DNA of 31,627 bases from JAVBLQ01 sp031553435. GTDB lineage: Bacteria; Bacteroidota; Bacteroidia; Bacteroidales; Azobacteroidaceae. Both the position numbers and the translations under genes were made by a program. The notes under the pieces are model-generated. The model was not told where the DNA came from and searched no databases. It was given only the letters and a program-made list of their open reading frames with translations. The stretch lies in assembly GCA_031553435.1 (NCBI GenBank), contig JAVBLQ010000050.1, positions 1 through 31,627 on the forward strand, read 5' to 3'. Positions 9,201-16,906 of this stretch are shown piece by piece; within the stretch, counting starts at the first letter, position 1, and every line of letters starts with the position of its first letter.

Positions 9201-9257
9201 ATTGGCAAAAGAGGTATCTCTGAATACCAATTCTTTCATATTAGGTATTTGTCCCAT
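6243..9257 (-). CDS. Two receiver-like domains fused to a PPDK/PEP-synthase-type ATP-grasp domain
   Basis: A 1004-residue soluble protein. Residues about 26-158 resemble a response-regulator receiver but lack the acidic pair and the phospho-Asp (LVICMPNMDD), so this part looks degenerate. Residues about 172-315 form a second receiver with the key residues: Glu177-Asp178 (LLVEDS), Asp247 (IVSDM), Thr280/Ser281 (IIYTSS) and Lys300 (DFIDKNS). Residues about 434-808 match the nucleotide-binding domain of pyruvate phosphate dikinase/PEP synthase: GGKGRG (436-441), IRSSSLLEDS (530-539) and LLQIRP (801-806). The swivelling phosphohistidine domain and the PEP/pyruvate barrel are absent. Instead there is a conserved-looking tail with LIGPGRWGSSDPW (881-893). 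It is often named PEP synthase, but that full reaction seems unlikely. A regulatory or phosphotransfer role is inference. The gene is single and diverges from the AIM24 gene. Confidence 0.85.
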   Translation of the reverse strand: MGQIPNMKELVFRDTSFANLMNKRVLNVLLVATKYDAFMLEDDGRVDEQIFNEYTSLGLRYPPRFKQVTTNEEALNALSEMHFELVICMPNMDDTDTFSVAHQIKKKYPQIPIVVLTPFSKEVSKRVSQEDLSAIDYVFAWLGNSELLLAIIKLIEDRMNVEADVESVGVQTILLVEDSIRFYSATLPHLYKFVLQQSKEFSKEALNEHQQTLRMRGRPKIMLARSYEEAMELYFKYKDNMLGIVSDMTFTKDHEIDVVAGYEFGKKVKEYDKYVPIIYTSSNSSNKIYASELKCDFIDKNSKTFPQELRSKIMDNFGFGDFIIIDPDTKEEVFRIKDLKDLQKKIFQIPDKSLVYHLSRNHFSRFFYSRAMFPVAELLEGIDVSDYVDMNEARQIIFDAIVSYRKVKNIGVVAVYLKDRFDEYSNFARIGEDSLGGKGRGLAFMGQMLKRRSAETNRLFKNATIQIPKTVVLCTDVFDEFMETNNLYPIAMQDIPDEQILNFFLKGTLPIPLIEDFMAFFDVVKTPIAIRSSSLLEDSHYQPFAGIYSTYMIPKTQDKYQMLQMLSDAIKAVYASVFYKDSKAYMSATQNLIEQEKMAIVLQEVVGETHGNRFYPTISGVARSLNFYPIGDEKPEDGIANLALGLGKYIVEGGMTLHFSPKHPHNILQTSTLDSALKETQTKFFALNLDLLNEFQVSVDDSFNFWKLPVKEAEPDGSLQYISSTYDHYDQVLLEGFYPGNSRKVISFSGVLQHDVFPLAKILDYVLKLGQMEMGRPVEIEFAVNLNNHNIENNVKGTFYLLQIRPIVDSKEVLEEDLNAIPAENCLLYSNHALGHGITNDVFDVVYVKTEAFNASNNQLIAYEIEKINRKLTEEQKNYVLIGPGRWGSSDPWLGIPVKWPHICNAKVIVESGLENYRIEPSQGTHFFQNLTSFGVGYFTVNSFLKDGGIFDEAFLNTQEAMFETSFLRHVRFNSPVLIKIDGKKNIGVVLKPGNIMCEKLKDK

Positions 9258-9278
9258 ATCCGGTTTTCAATTTCTTTC

Positions 9279-9287
9279 GCAAAGATA
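9279..9287 (-). promoter_or_regulatory. -7 element for the receiver/ATP-grasp gene
   Basis: Minus-strand TATCTTTGC, a perfect TAnnTTTG match, lies 21 bases before the ATG at 9257. A -33 TTG at the usual 19-21 bp is not present; the nearest TTTG is about 14 bp away. The remaining spacer up to 9398 is A/T-rich and has a possible plus-strand -7 (TATGTTTG, 9340-9347) for the AIM24 gene. Confidence 0.5.
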
Positions 9288-9398
9288 ATTTATTCAATCA
9301 TCAAATGCCTATTGATAAATAAAAAATCAAAAAAAGTGTTATGTTTGTATCTGAATTATATAACATATTTTTAATCTCACAAAATTCTCAACCCATAA

Positions 9399-10097
9399 AT
9401 GAAAACAGAAATTGTATATCAAGGATCAATGCCTGCTGTAATAGCTTATTTGGAACGTCATGAAGTGCTTAACGCCGAGTCAGGTGCAATGGTTTATATG
9501 GATGCTACCATCGATGTGGAAGGAAAAGCCCAAGGTGGGATAATGAAAGGATTGGGACGTATGGTTACCGGAGAATCTTTTTTCATCCAAACTTTAAAAG
9601 CAAACAGAGGTGATGGAAAAGTAATGCTTGCACCAACCAATATCGGAAATATCATTGAAATTCAAATGACCGGAAATTCGTGGTTCCTGGAAAAAGGCGC
9701 TTTTTTATGCTCGGAACCAACCGTAACCACAAAAGTAAAATCACAAGGTCTGGCCAAGGGTCTTTTTTCAAAAGAAGGATTATTTATTATTGAAGCGCAA
9801 GGCACAGGAAAACTATTCTTAAGCTCATTCGGTGCAATACATAAAATCGAATTAAAAGGAGAAGAAGTGATCATTGACAATGGCCACATGGTTGCATGGG
9901 AATCTTCATTGACTTATAAATTGGAAAAAGCTTCATCCGGATTCATTTCTTCTTTTACCAGTGGCGAAGGATTAGTTGCCCGTTTTAGTGGAACAGGTTC
10001 CATCTACATTCAAACCCGTAATATCGGAGGATTTTTAGGCTATTTAGGAGTCTTTGACGGACAAAGCAAGGGTTTACTGGGCAGATTGTTCGGATAA
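9399..10097 (+). CDS. AIM24/TIGR00266 family protein
   Basis: A 232-residue cytosolic protein with no signal peptide or membrane segment. Its rhythm of short beta-strands and glycines (NAESGAMVYMDATIDVEGKAQGG, then GESFFIQTL, FLEKGAFLCSEP, FIIEAQGTGKLFLSSFGAI and FSGTGSIYIQTRN) fits the AIM24 family, formerly DUF124 and TIGR00266, a beta-rich tryptophan-attenuator-like fold. Mitochondrial AIM24 affects inner-membrane organisation; no bacterial biochemical role is settled. The glycine-rich C-terminus is normal for the family. It is monocistronic: rimP downstream has its own promoter starting 30 bp after this stop. Confidence 0.85.
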   Translation: MKTEIVYQGSMPAVIAYLERHEVLNAESGAMVYMDATIDVEGKAQGGIMKGLGRMVTGESFFIQTLKANRGDGKVMLAPTNIGNIIEIQMTGNSWFLEKGAFLCSEPTVTTKVKSQGLAKGLFSKEGLFIIEAQGTGKLFLSSFGAIHKIELKGEEVIIDNGHMVAWESSLTYKLEKASSGFISSFTSGEGLVARFSGTGSIYIQTRNIGGFLGYLGVFDGQSKGLLGRLFG

Positions 10098-10126
10098 TAT
10101 GGGAAAATCATAAAAAATATTAATAA

Positions 10127-10159
10127 TTTGGAATGTAATGTAAAAAATCATTACATTTG
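10127..10159 (+). promoter_or_regulatory. Promoter of the rimP-nusA-infB operon
   Basis: TTTG at 10127-10130, 21 bp, then TACATTTG at 10152-10159 fits the Bacteroidota consensus. It predicts transcription from about 10165 and a leader of about 63 bases that is mostly hairpin (10172-10208). Confidence 0.75.
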
Positions 10160-10171
10160 CAACCAATTGGA

Positions 10172-10208
10172 AACAAGAGGAGGGGGCGGGCAGTCCCCTT
10201 CTTTTGTT
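10172..10208 (+). promoter_or_regulatory. Leader hairpin of the rimP-nusA-infB mRNA
   Basis: AACAAGAGGAGGGGG (10172-10186) pairs along its whole length with TCCCCTTCTTTTGTT (10194-10208). That is 15 pairs, of which three are G-U wobbles, closed by the loop CGGGCAG. All mismatches to strict complementarity are G-U, which means the pairing works in the plus-strand RNA but less well on the other strand. The stem starts just after the predicted transcription start and ends 19 bases before the rimP ATG. There is no T run long enough for a standard terminator, so translational or autogenous control is more likely than simple termination. Confidence 0.6.
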
Positions 10209-10227
10209 CTATGCGTTTTAAAAAATT

Positions 10228-10695
10228 ATGATTGATAAAAATACGGTAAAACATATTGCTGAAGAATATTTGAAAGAATCTGCTTATTATCTGGTGGATG
10301 TGAATGTCAAACCCGGCAATTTTATTACAATTGAAATAGATCACGATGAAGCTGTAAGCATTGATGATTGCATCAAAATGAGCCGGTATATCGAATCTAA
10401 GTTTGATAGAGATGTAGAAGACTTTGAGTTGGAAGTCGGATCAGCCGGAATAACCCAACCTTTCAAAATCTTGAAACAATATGAAAAAAACATCGGAAAT
10501 GAGGTTGAAGTTCTCTCCAAAGACGGTCGGAAACTATACGGAATACTTAAAGACGTTGATCCTGACGGAATCATATTAACCATTGAAAAACAAGTCAAAC
10601 CGGAAGGAGCTAAACGCAAAGTTACTGTTCAGGAAGATCTGAACTTTAAATACGAAGAATTAAAACATACGAAATATTTAATCCGATTCAAATAA
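10228..10695 (+). CDS. rimP: Ribosome maturation factor RimP
   Basis: A 155-residue protein needed for late assembly of the 30S subunit. Family landmarks: YLVDVNVKPGNFITIEIDHDEAVSIDDCIKMSRYIE in the N-terminal alpha/beta domain (shown only in part here), the conserved LEVGSAGITQPF segment (SPGLxRPL in many bacteria), and a C-terminal SH3-like barrel (GNEVEVLSKDGRKLYGIL). Bacteroidota RimP commonly has the altered GSAGI form. It is the first gene of the classic rimP-nusA-infB operon, with nusA beginning 6 bp after its stop, which also supports the call. Confidence 0.95.
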   Translation: MIDKNTVKHIAEEYLKESAYYLVDVNVKPGNFITIEIDHDEAVSIDDCIKMSRYIESKFDRDVEDFELEVGSAGITQPFKILKQYEKNIGNEVEVLSKDGRKLYGILKDVDPDGIILTIEKQVKPEGAKRKVTVQEDLNFKYEELKHTKYLIRFK

Positions 10696-10701
10696 AAATC
10701 T

Positions 10702-11955
10702 ATGGCTAAAAGGCAGCAAACAATCAGTTTGATTGACACATTTTCAGAGTTCAAAGAACTTAAAAATATAGACAGAACCACGATGATCAGCGTTCTCGAA
10801 GAATCATTCAGAAACGTGATCGCCAAAATGTTTGGAACGGATGAAAACTATGACGTAATCATCAACCCTGACAAAGGTGACTTTGAAATCTGGAGAAACC
10901 GTACAATTGTTGAAGACAATGAACTGGAAGATACTAACCTGCAAATCAAACTTTCTGAGGCCAAAAAGATCGATGAAAGTTATGAAGTAGGTGAAGAACT
11001 TACAGACGAAGTTTATTTTGCCGATTTCGGACGCCGGGCCATTTTGAATCTGAGACAAACATTAGCTTCTAAAATTTTAGAACTTCAAAAAGACAGTTTA
11101 TACGCTAAATATAAAAATAAAGTAGGGCAGATTGTTTCCGGAGAAGTATATCAGGTTTGGAAAAAAGAACTTTTATTGTTGGATGACGAAGAAAATGAAC
11201 TCATCTTGCCTAAAACAGAACAAATTCCAAGTGACTTTTTCCGCAAAAACGAAACAGTACGGGCTGTAGTTGCCAAGGTCGAAAATATCAATAATAATCC
11301 CAAAATTATTGTATCCCGCACATCCAATACATTCTTACAAAGGCTTTTTGAATTGGAAGTACCCGAAATCAATGACGGCTTGATTACCATCAAACGTATT
11401 GCCCGTATCCCGGGTGAAAGAGCCAAAGTTGCCGTAGAGTCTTACGACGAACGTATAGATCCGGTTGGTGCTTGCGTGGGAATGAAAGGTTCCCGTATCC
11501 ACGGAATTGTAAGGGAATTACGAAATGAAAATATTGATGTAATAAACTATACAACAAATACATCGCTATTCATCCAACGGGCTTTAAGTCCTGCAAAAAT
11601 ATCCTCAATCAAAATCAATGAAGAAGAACACAAGGCTGAGGTATTCCTTCGTCCGGAAGAAGTTTCTATGGCTATCGGGAAAGGTGGTTTGAATATCAAA
11701 TTGGCTTGTATGCTGACAGAATATACTATTGATGTATTCCGTGATGTGGAAATCGATGACGAGGATATCTATCTGGATGAATTCTCTGATGAAATTGAAA
11801 TGTGGATAATTGATTCGCTGAAAAACATTGGTTGCTATACAGCTAAAAACGTATTAGCATTATCTCGCGAAGAAATAATGGAGAGAGCTGACCTGGAAGA
11901 AAATACGGTAAATGAAGTACTTTCTATCCTCAGCGCTGAATTTGAAGAAGAATAA
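10702..11955 (+). CDS. nusA: Transcription termination/antitermination factor NusA
   Basis: A 417-residue RNA-polymerase-binding factor that controls pausing, termination and antitermination. Order of parts: N-terminal polymerase-binding domain (about 1-130), S1 RNA-binding domain (about 135-200, VGQIVSGEVYQVWKKELLL), the linker RIARIPGERAKVAVES that leads into the KH region, KH1 with VGMKGSRIHGIVREL, and KH2 with IGKGGLNIKLA. A single C-terminal helix-hairpin-helix-like unit (LKNIGCYTAKNVLALS to AEFEEE) follows. It is shorter than E. coli NusA, as is normal for this phylum. It sits 6 bp after rimP, and infB follows by about 27 bp. Confidence 0.96.
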   Translation: MAKRQQTISLIDTFSEFKELKNIDRTTMISVLEESFRNVIAKMFGTDENYDVIINPDKGDFEIWRNRTIVEDNELEDTNLQIKLSEAKKIDESYEVGEELTDEVYFADFGRRAILNLRQTLASKILELQKDSLYAKYKNKVGQIVSGEVYQVWKKELLLLDDEENELILPKTEQIPSDFFRKNETVRAVVAKVENINNNPKIIVSRTSNTFLQRLFELEVPEINDGLITIKRIARIPGERAKVAVESYDERIDPVGACVGMKGSRIHGIVRELRNENIDVINYTTNTSLFIQRALSPAKISSIKINEEEHKAEVFLRPEEVSMAIGKGGLNIKLACMLTEYTIDVFRDVEIDDEDIYLDEFSDEIEMWIIDSLKNIGCYTAKNVLALSREEIMERADLEENTVNEVLSILSAEFEEE

Positions 11956-11982
11956 AATTGTGTTTCCCTCTAAAAAATGTGT

Positions 11983-14874
11983 ATGTCCATAAGATTAATA
12001 AAAGTATCCAAAGATTTAAATGTAGGAATTACCACGGCTGTAGAATTCTTACAAAAAAAAGGATTTACCTTGGAGGCGAATCCCAATACCAAAATTTCCG
12101 AAGAACAATATATTCTTCTTGTTAAAGAATTTAGCAAAGATAAAAATCTGAAAATCGAATCTGAAAAATTTAGCCAGGAACGTCATCTGAAAGACAAAAA
12201 GAAAGAATCTATTTCTATTGAAGGTTATGAATCGGAGAAAAAAGTTGTCGAGGAAATCAAAACTGAAATTCCGGAAGAATACAAACCCAAATTTGTGACC
12301 AAAGGAAAAATAGACCTTGATGCCCTCAATAAAAAAACGATTGTGGAAACAGATATTCCTGAAAAGACTTCAGAACCTAGTATTCCGGAAGTAGAAGAAA
12401 AGAAAGAAGAAAAAATAATTGTTGTTCCTGAACCGGAATTACCGGAAGAAGACGATTATTATGAAGAGGATGAGAATGAAGATGAATACGAAGATGAGGA
12501 TTCTGACGAATCTGAAGATGAAGATTTTGAAGAAGAAAATACTGAAGTAGAAGATGAACAATCTGAAACAGAAAAAAATACAGGCGAATCAACGGAAGAA
12601 GACGAAGTATTCCGTTTGAATAAACCGGTTATCAAGTCCCACATCAAAGTTACCGGAAAAATTGATCTTTCAGCCATTAATCAATCTACCCGTCCGAAGA
12701 AAAAATCAAAAGAAGAAAAAAGAAAAGAACGGGAAGGTAAAAAGGTTAAAACGCTGGAAGTTAAGAAAATAAATACGGAAGACGCGAAGCTGGAGAAAAA
12801 AGACAAACCGACTCTTGTAAAAAAAGATGAGGTAACAGAAGCTGCTAAAAAGAAAAAACGCAACCGGATCAAAAAAGAAAAAGTTGATATCGAAAAAGGA
12901 GCTCAAGCTTCAGCAGGTGCAAGAAAAGATGACCGCCGCTTGAAACTGAAAAAACCGGTTAAAGCTGAAGTCAATGAAGAAGATGTTCAACGCCAGATAA
13001 AAGAAACATTAGCCCGTTTGACAAATAAAGGGAAAAGCGGAAAAGGAGCCAAATACCGTCGTGAAAAACGAGATGCCGTTTCCCAACGTCAATTGGAGCA
13101 AATGGAAATGGAAGAACAAGAAAGCAAGACACTTAAAATTACGGAATTCGTAACTGCAAATGATCTTGCTAACATGATGAATATTCCGGTTATCCAGGTT
13201 ATATCAACATGTATGAGCATTGGCATGATGGTTTCTATCAACCAACGATTGGATGCAGAAACCATTAATATCGTTGCAGAAGAATTCGGATTCAATACAG
13301 AATATGTAAGCGCCGAAGTTGTTGAGGCCATTGCAGATGAAGAAGATGATGAGGAAGATTTGGTACCCCGTCCGCCGATTATTACCGTGATGGGTCACGT
13401 AGACCACGGAAAAACATCTTTGCTGGACAATATCAGAAATACCAACGTAATTGCCGGTGAATCCGGAGGAATTACACAACATATCGGAGCCTACAATGTA
13501 CAATTGGAAGACGGCAGGAAAATTACTTTCCTCGACACTCCCGGTCACGAAGCATTTACTGCCATGCGGGCCCGTGGAGCGAAAGTAACGGATATTGCTA
13601 TTATTATCGTGGCTGCCGACGACACTGTGATGCCTCAAACTGTTGAAGCGATCAACCATGCTTCCGCAGCGGGAGTGCCGATCGTTTTTGCCATCAATAA
13701 AGTTGATAAACAAGATGCAAATCCTGAAAAAATCAAAGAATCTTTAGCTGCAATGAACTATTTGGTTGAAGAATGGGGTGGTAAATACCAATCTCAGGAC
13801 ATTTCAGCTAAAAAGGGAATGGGCGTAAAAGAATTATTGGAAAAGGTATTGCTCGAAGCAGAATTACTGGATTTGAAAGCTAATCCTGACAGACGCGCTA
13901 TCGGTTCTATCATTGAATCTTCTTTGGATAAAGGACGTGGATTTGTCTCTACTGTACTTGTTCACAACGGAACATTGAAATTGGGAGATATTGTGGTTGC
14001 CGGAACACACTTTGGTCGTGTAAAAGCCATGTTTAACGAACGTAATCAACGTGTTACGGAGGCTGGCCCATCCGAACCGGTATTGATTCTCGGATTGAAT
14101 GGCGCTCCTCAGGCAGGTGATGCATTCAACGTTTTGGAAACAGAACAGGAAGCTCGTGAAATTACCAATAAGAGAGAACAGTTGCAACGCGAACAAGGAT
14201 TGAGAACGCAGAAAATATTGACCTTAGATGATATCGGTCGTCGCATTGCCATCGGAAACTTCCAGCAATTGAATGTAATTGTGAAGGGAGACGTAGACGG
14301 CTCTGTCGAAGCATTGTCCGACTCATTGATTCGTCTTTCTACAGAAGAAATACAAGTCAACGTTATCCATAAAGCCGTTGGTCAGATTTCCGAATCGGAT
14401 GTTACTTTGGCAGCAGCATCGGATGCGATTATCATCGGATTCCAGGTGAGACCTTCTACTCCGGCACGAAGATTAGCTGAGAAAGATGGTGTTGATATCC
14501 GCTTATATTCAATTATTTACGATGCAATTGAAGAAATAAAATCAGCGATGGAAGGAATGTTATCACCTGAAATCAAAGAAGAAATAACTGCAACTGTTGA
14601 AGTTCGTGAAGTATTCAAAATCACCAAAGTCGGTACTGTTGCCGGTTGTATGGTGAAAGAAGGTAAGATCAAACGAAGCAATAAAATCCGCTTGATCCGC
14701 GATGGTATTGTAATATATACCGGAGATCTGGGTTCTCTGAAACGTTTCAAAGACGATGTAAAAGAAGTGAACTTCGGATATGAATGTGGATTGAATATCA
14801 ATAACTACAACGATATTAAGGTTGGCGACCTTGTTGAGGCGTTTGAACAAACAGAAGTGAAAAAAACGCTCTAA
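11983..14874 (+). CDS. infB: Translation initiation factor IF-2
   Basis: A GTPase that brings initiator tRNA to the 30S subunit and promotes subunit joining. I prefer the second ATG (11983, MSIRLIKVSKDLNVG) over the one two codons upstream because IF-2 N-domains in this phylum usually start this way; either is possible. The protein is 963 residues from that start. Parts: IF2_N subdomain (1-40), a long charged linker with an extremely acidic stretch (about 150-205) followed by Lys/Arg-rich stretches, a second IF2_N subdomain (about 385-440), and the G domain with GHVDHGKT (471-478), DTPGH (518-522) and NKVD (572-575), then beta-barrel and C-terminal domains. It ends at a two-way terminator. 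Confidence 0.97.
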   Translation: MSIRLIKVSKDLNVGITTAVEFLQKKGFTLEANPNTKISEEQYILLVKEFSKDKNLKIESEKFSQERHLKDKKKESISIEGYESEKKVVEEIKTEIPEEYKPKFVTKGKIDLDALNKKTIVETDIPEKTSEPSIPEVEEKKEEKIIVVPEPELPEEDDYYEEDENEDEYEDEDSDESEDEDFEEENTEVEDEQSETEKNTGESTEEDEVFRLNKPVIKSHIKVTGKIDLSAINQSTRPKKKSKEEKRKEREGKKVKTLEVKKINTEDAKLEKKDKPTLVKKDEVTEAAKKKKRNRIKKEKVDIEKGAQASAGARKDDRRLKLKKPVKAEVNEEDVQRQIKETLARLTNKGKSGKGAKYRREKRDAVSQRQLEQMEMEEQESKTLKITEFVTANDLANMMNIPVIQVISTCMSIGMMVSINQRLDAETINIVAEEFGFNTEYVSAEVVEAIADEEDDEEDLVPRPPIITVMGHVDHGKTSLLDNIRNTNVIAGESGGITQHIGAYNVQLEDGRKITFLDTPGHEAFTAMRARGAKVTDIAIIIVAADDTVMPQTVEAINHASAAGVPIVFAINKVDKQDANPEKIKESLAAMNYLVEEWGGKYQSQDISAKKGMGVKELLEKVLLEAELLDLKANPDRRAIGSIIESSLDKGRGFVSTVLVHNGTLKLGDIVVAGTHFGRVKAMFNERNQRVTEAGPSEPVLILGLNGAPQAGDAFNVLETEQEAREITNKREQLQREQGLRTQKILTLDDIGRRIAIGNFQQLNVIVKGDVDGSVEALSDSLIRLSTEEIQVNVIHKAVGQISESDVTLAAASDAIIIGFQVRPSTPARRLAEKDGVDIRLYSIIYDAIEEIKSAMEGMLSPEIKEEITATVEVREVFKITKVGTVAGCMVKEGKIKRSNKIRLIRDGIVIYTGDLGSLKRFKDDVKEVNFGYECGLNINNYNDIKVGDLVEAFEQTEVKKTL

Positions 14875-14884
14875 TAAGTTGAAA

Positions 14885-14923
14885 GTTGAAAGTTTAAGAT
14901 TTTTTCAATCTTAGACTTTCAAC
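14885..14923. terminator. Two-way terminator between infB and the LMW phosphatase gene
   Basis: GTTGAAAGTTTAAGAT (14885-14900) and ATCTTAGACTTTCAAC (14908-14923) form a 16-pair stem with one wobble and a T-rich 7-base loop. The gene pair is convergent, so one hairpin serves both. The right arm covers the last four codons and stop of the phosphatase gene, so the coding end is part of the stem. T runs outside the stem are weak on both sides. Confidence 0.6.
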
Positions 14924-15381
14924 TTCTCAATCAGCCCATCACAAGCATCTTCCAGTAGATCAAGTACCGTTTCAAAACCGGAAGCGCCTCCGTAATATGG
15001 ATCAGGCACATGATCATGTGCATATTTCCCTGAAAAAGAAACCATTCGATGTATTTTGTTTTTTGATTCCAGATCCGGAGCTTTTCGTTCGAGTGCAATA
15101 ATGTTGCTATCATCCATTCCGATGATATAATCGAAATTATAAAAATCGGCTGTTTTGACAGGACGGGAACAGCTAGTCAAATCATAGCCTCTTTGTTTGG
15201 CATGCATGCGCATCCGGCTGTCAGGCAACTCCCCTTCATGATAATTTAAGATTCCGGCAGAATCAATCAAAAACTGGTCTTGCAGACCGGCTTCCTCAAT
15301 TTTTCTCTTCATAATTCCTTCTGCAGCCGGAGAACGGCAGATGTTACCGAGGCAAACGAATAGAATTTTTATTTTGTCCAT
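14911..15381 (-). CDS. Low-molecular-weight protein-tyrosine phosphatase
   Basis: A 156-residue cytosolic phosphatase of the LMW-PTP/arsenate-reductase fold. The P-loop CLGNICRS places the nucleophile Cys10 and the phosphate-binding Arg16 in the CX5R motif. VPDPYYGG (125-132) supplies the general-acid Asp127 with the following aromatic pair typical of tyrosine-specific members rather than arsenate reductases. In bacteria these enzymes often control capsule or exopolysaccharide through BY-kinases, but no such kinase is present here. The gene begins 11 bp after sufB and is probably co-transcribed with it. Its 3' end overlaps the terminator stem. Confidence 0.93.
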   Translation of the reverse strand: MDKIKILFVCLGNICRSPAAEGIMKRKIEEAGLQDQFLIDSAGILNYHEGELPDSRMRMHAKQRGYDLTSCSRPVKTADFYNFDYIIGMDDSNIIALERKAPDLESKNKIHRMVSFSGKYAHDHVPDPYYGGASGFETVLDLLEDACDGLIEKLKV

Positions 15382-15392
15382 AAGTTTAGATA

Positions 15393-16841
15393 TTATCCAA
15401 CGCTTCCCTCCAAAGAAATAGAAAGCAGTTTTTGCGCTTCCACTGCAAATTCCATCGGAAGTTTATTCAATACTTCTTTTGCATATCCGTTGACAATCAA
15501 ACCTACGGCGTCTTCAGTAGAGATTCCTCTTTGATTACAATAAAGAATCTGGTCTTCACTGATTTTTGAAGTGGTTGCTTCGTGTTCGATGATGGCGGTT
15601 TCGTTCTGAATATCTTCATAAGGGAATGTATGCGCTCCGCAATGGTCGCTCAATAAAAGACTGTCGCATTGTGAATGGTTACGGGCATTCTCGGCTCCTT
15701 TATTTATTTTGACTAAACCGCGATAACTGTTTTGACTTTTTCCGGCAGAAATACCTTTTGAAACGATTGTGCTTTTGGTATTTTTCCCGATATGAATCAT
15801 TTTTGTTCCGGTATCTGCCTGTTGATAATTATTGGTGACGGCAACAGAATAGAATTCTCCGACAGAATTATCTCCGCGCAAAATACAACTTGGATATTTC
15901 CAGGTAATTGCAGAACCAGTCTCGACTTGCGTCCAGGATATTTTGGAATAATTTCCTTTGCATATTCCGCGTTTGGTGACGAAGTTGTAAATTCCACCTT
16001 TTCCTTCTTTGTCTCCCGGATACCAGTTTTGTACTGTTGAATATTTTACTTCTGCTTTTTCCAATGCGATGATTTCTACAATGGCAGCATGCAACTGGTT
16101 TTCGTCACGCATAGGAGCGGTACAGCCTTCCAGATAACTTACATAACTTTCATCTTCTGCAATAATCAAAGTCCTTTCGAATTGTCCGGTGTTAGCTGCA
16201 TTGATACGGAAATAAGTAGAAAGTTCCATCGGGCAGCGTACTCCCTTAGGAATATATACAAATGATCCGTCGCTGAATACTGCCGAATTAAGTGAAGCAA
16301 AGAAATTATCATTGTATGGGACTACGCTTCCCATATATTTTTTTACCAAATCAGGATGATGTTGAACAGCCTCACTGAATGAGCAAAAAATAATACCTTT
16401 TTCCGCCAAAACTTCTTTATAAGTTGTTTTTACGGAAACACTGTCCATTACGGCATCTACAGCCATTCCTGAAAGCATTTTCTGTTCATGTAAAGGAATT
16501 CCCAGTTTGTCGAATGTTTTCAATAGTTCAGGATCTACTTCATCCAAACTTTTAGGTGCGATTTTTTGTTTGGGAGCTGCATAGTAGATGATGTCCTGAT
16601 AACTGATTTCCGGAATATTCAAATGCGCCCACAACGGAAGTGTTTGGGTTTGCCAATACCGAAAAGCTTTGAGACGAAATTCAAGCAACCATTCCGGTTC
16701 GTTTTTTTTCTTTGAGATCAATTTTATTACGTCCTCATTGAGTCCGTTGGGAATGGTTTCGGTTTCAATATCTGTGACGAATCCGTATTTATAATCACCG
16801 GTGGTGATTTCGTCTATAATTTTGTTTGAATCTTCTTGCAT
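15393..16841 (-). CDS. sufB: Fe-S cluster assembly scaffold protein SufB
   Basis: A 482-residue SUF scaffold subunit. SufB assembles Fe-S clusters with the ATPase SufC and its paralogue SufD. Length and motifs are those of SufB rather than SufD: GVRCPMELSTYFRIN, YLEGCTAPMRDENQLHAAIVE, NWYPGDKEGKGGIYNF, and SQCDSLLLSDHCGAHTFPY. Cys392 and His420-Glu421 (IIEHEATTSKISE) correspond by spacing to the E. coli residues Cys405, His433 and Glu434 that are needed for cluster building. Neither sufC nor sufD is adjacent: cvpA lies upstream and the phosphatase gene downstream. That split is unusual, because sufBCD normally travel together. Confidence 0.96.
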   Translation of the reverse strand: MQEDSNKIIDEITTGDYKYGFVTDIETETIPNGLNEDVIKLISKKKNEPEWLLEFRLKAFRYWQTQTLPLWAHLNIPEISYQDIIYYAAPKQKIAPKSLDEVDPELLKTFDKLGIPLHEQKMLSGMAVDAVMDSVSVKTTYKEVLAEKGIIFCSFSEAVQHHPDLVKKYMGSVVPYNDNFFASLNSAVFSDGSFVYIPKGVRCPMELSTYFRINAANTGQFERTLIIAEDESYVSYLEGCTAPMRDENQLHAAIVEIIALEKAEVKYSTVQNWYPGDKEGKGGIYNFVTKRGICKGNYSKISWTQVETGSAITWKYPSCILRGDNSVGEFYSVAVTNNYQQADTGTKMIHIGKNTKSTIVSKGISAGKSQNSYRGLVKINKGAENARNHSQCDSLLLSDHCGAHTFPYEDIQNETAIIEHEATTSKISEDQILYCNQRGISTEDAVGLIVNGYAKEVLNKLPMEFAVEAQKLLSISLEGSVG

Positions 16842-16906
16842 TTTTAATAAAATAAGTATGTTTCAAGAATTATTATTTTTGCCGAAAATAGTTTATATTT
16901 AATCGT

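Noticed and set aside
13204..13713. Long minus-strand ORF (169 codons) opposite infB
   Set aside because: It is the antisense shadow of the infB G domain, whose motifs are intact on the plus strand. It has no promoter or domain signature.
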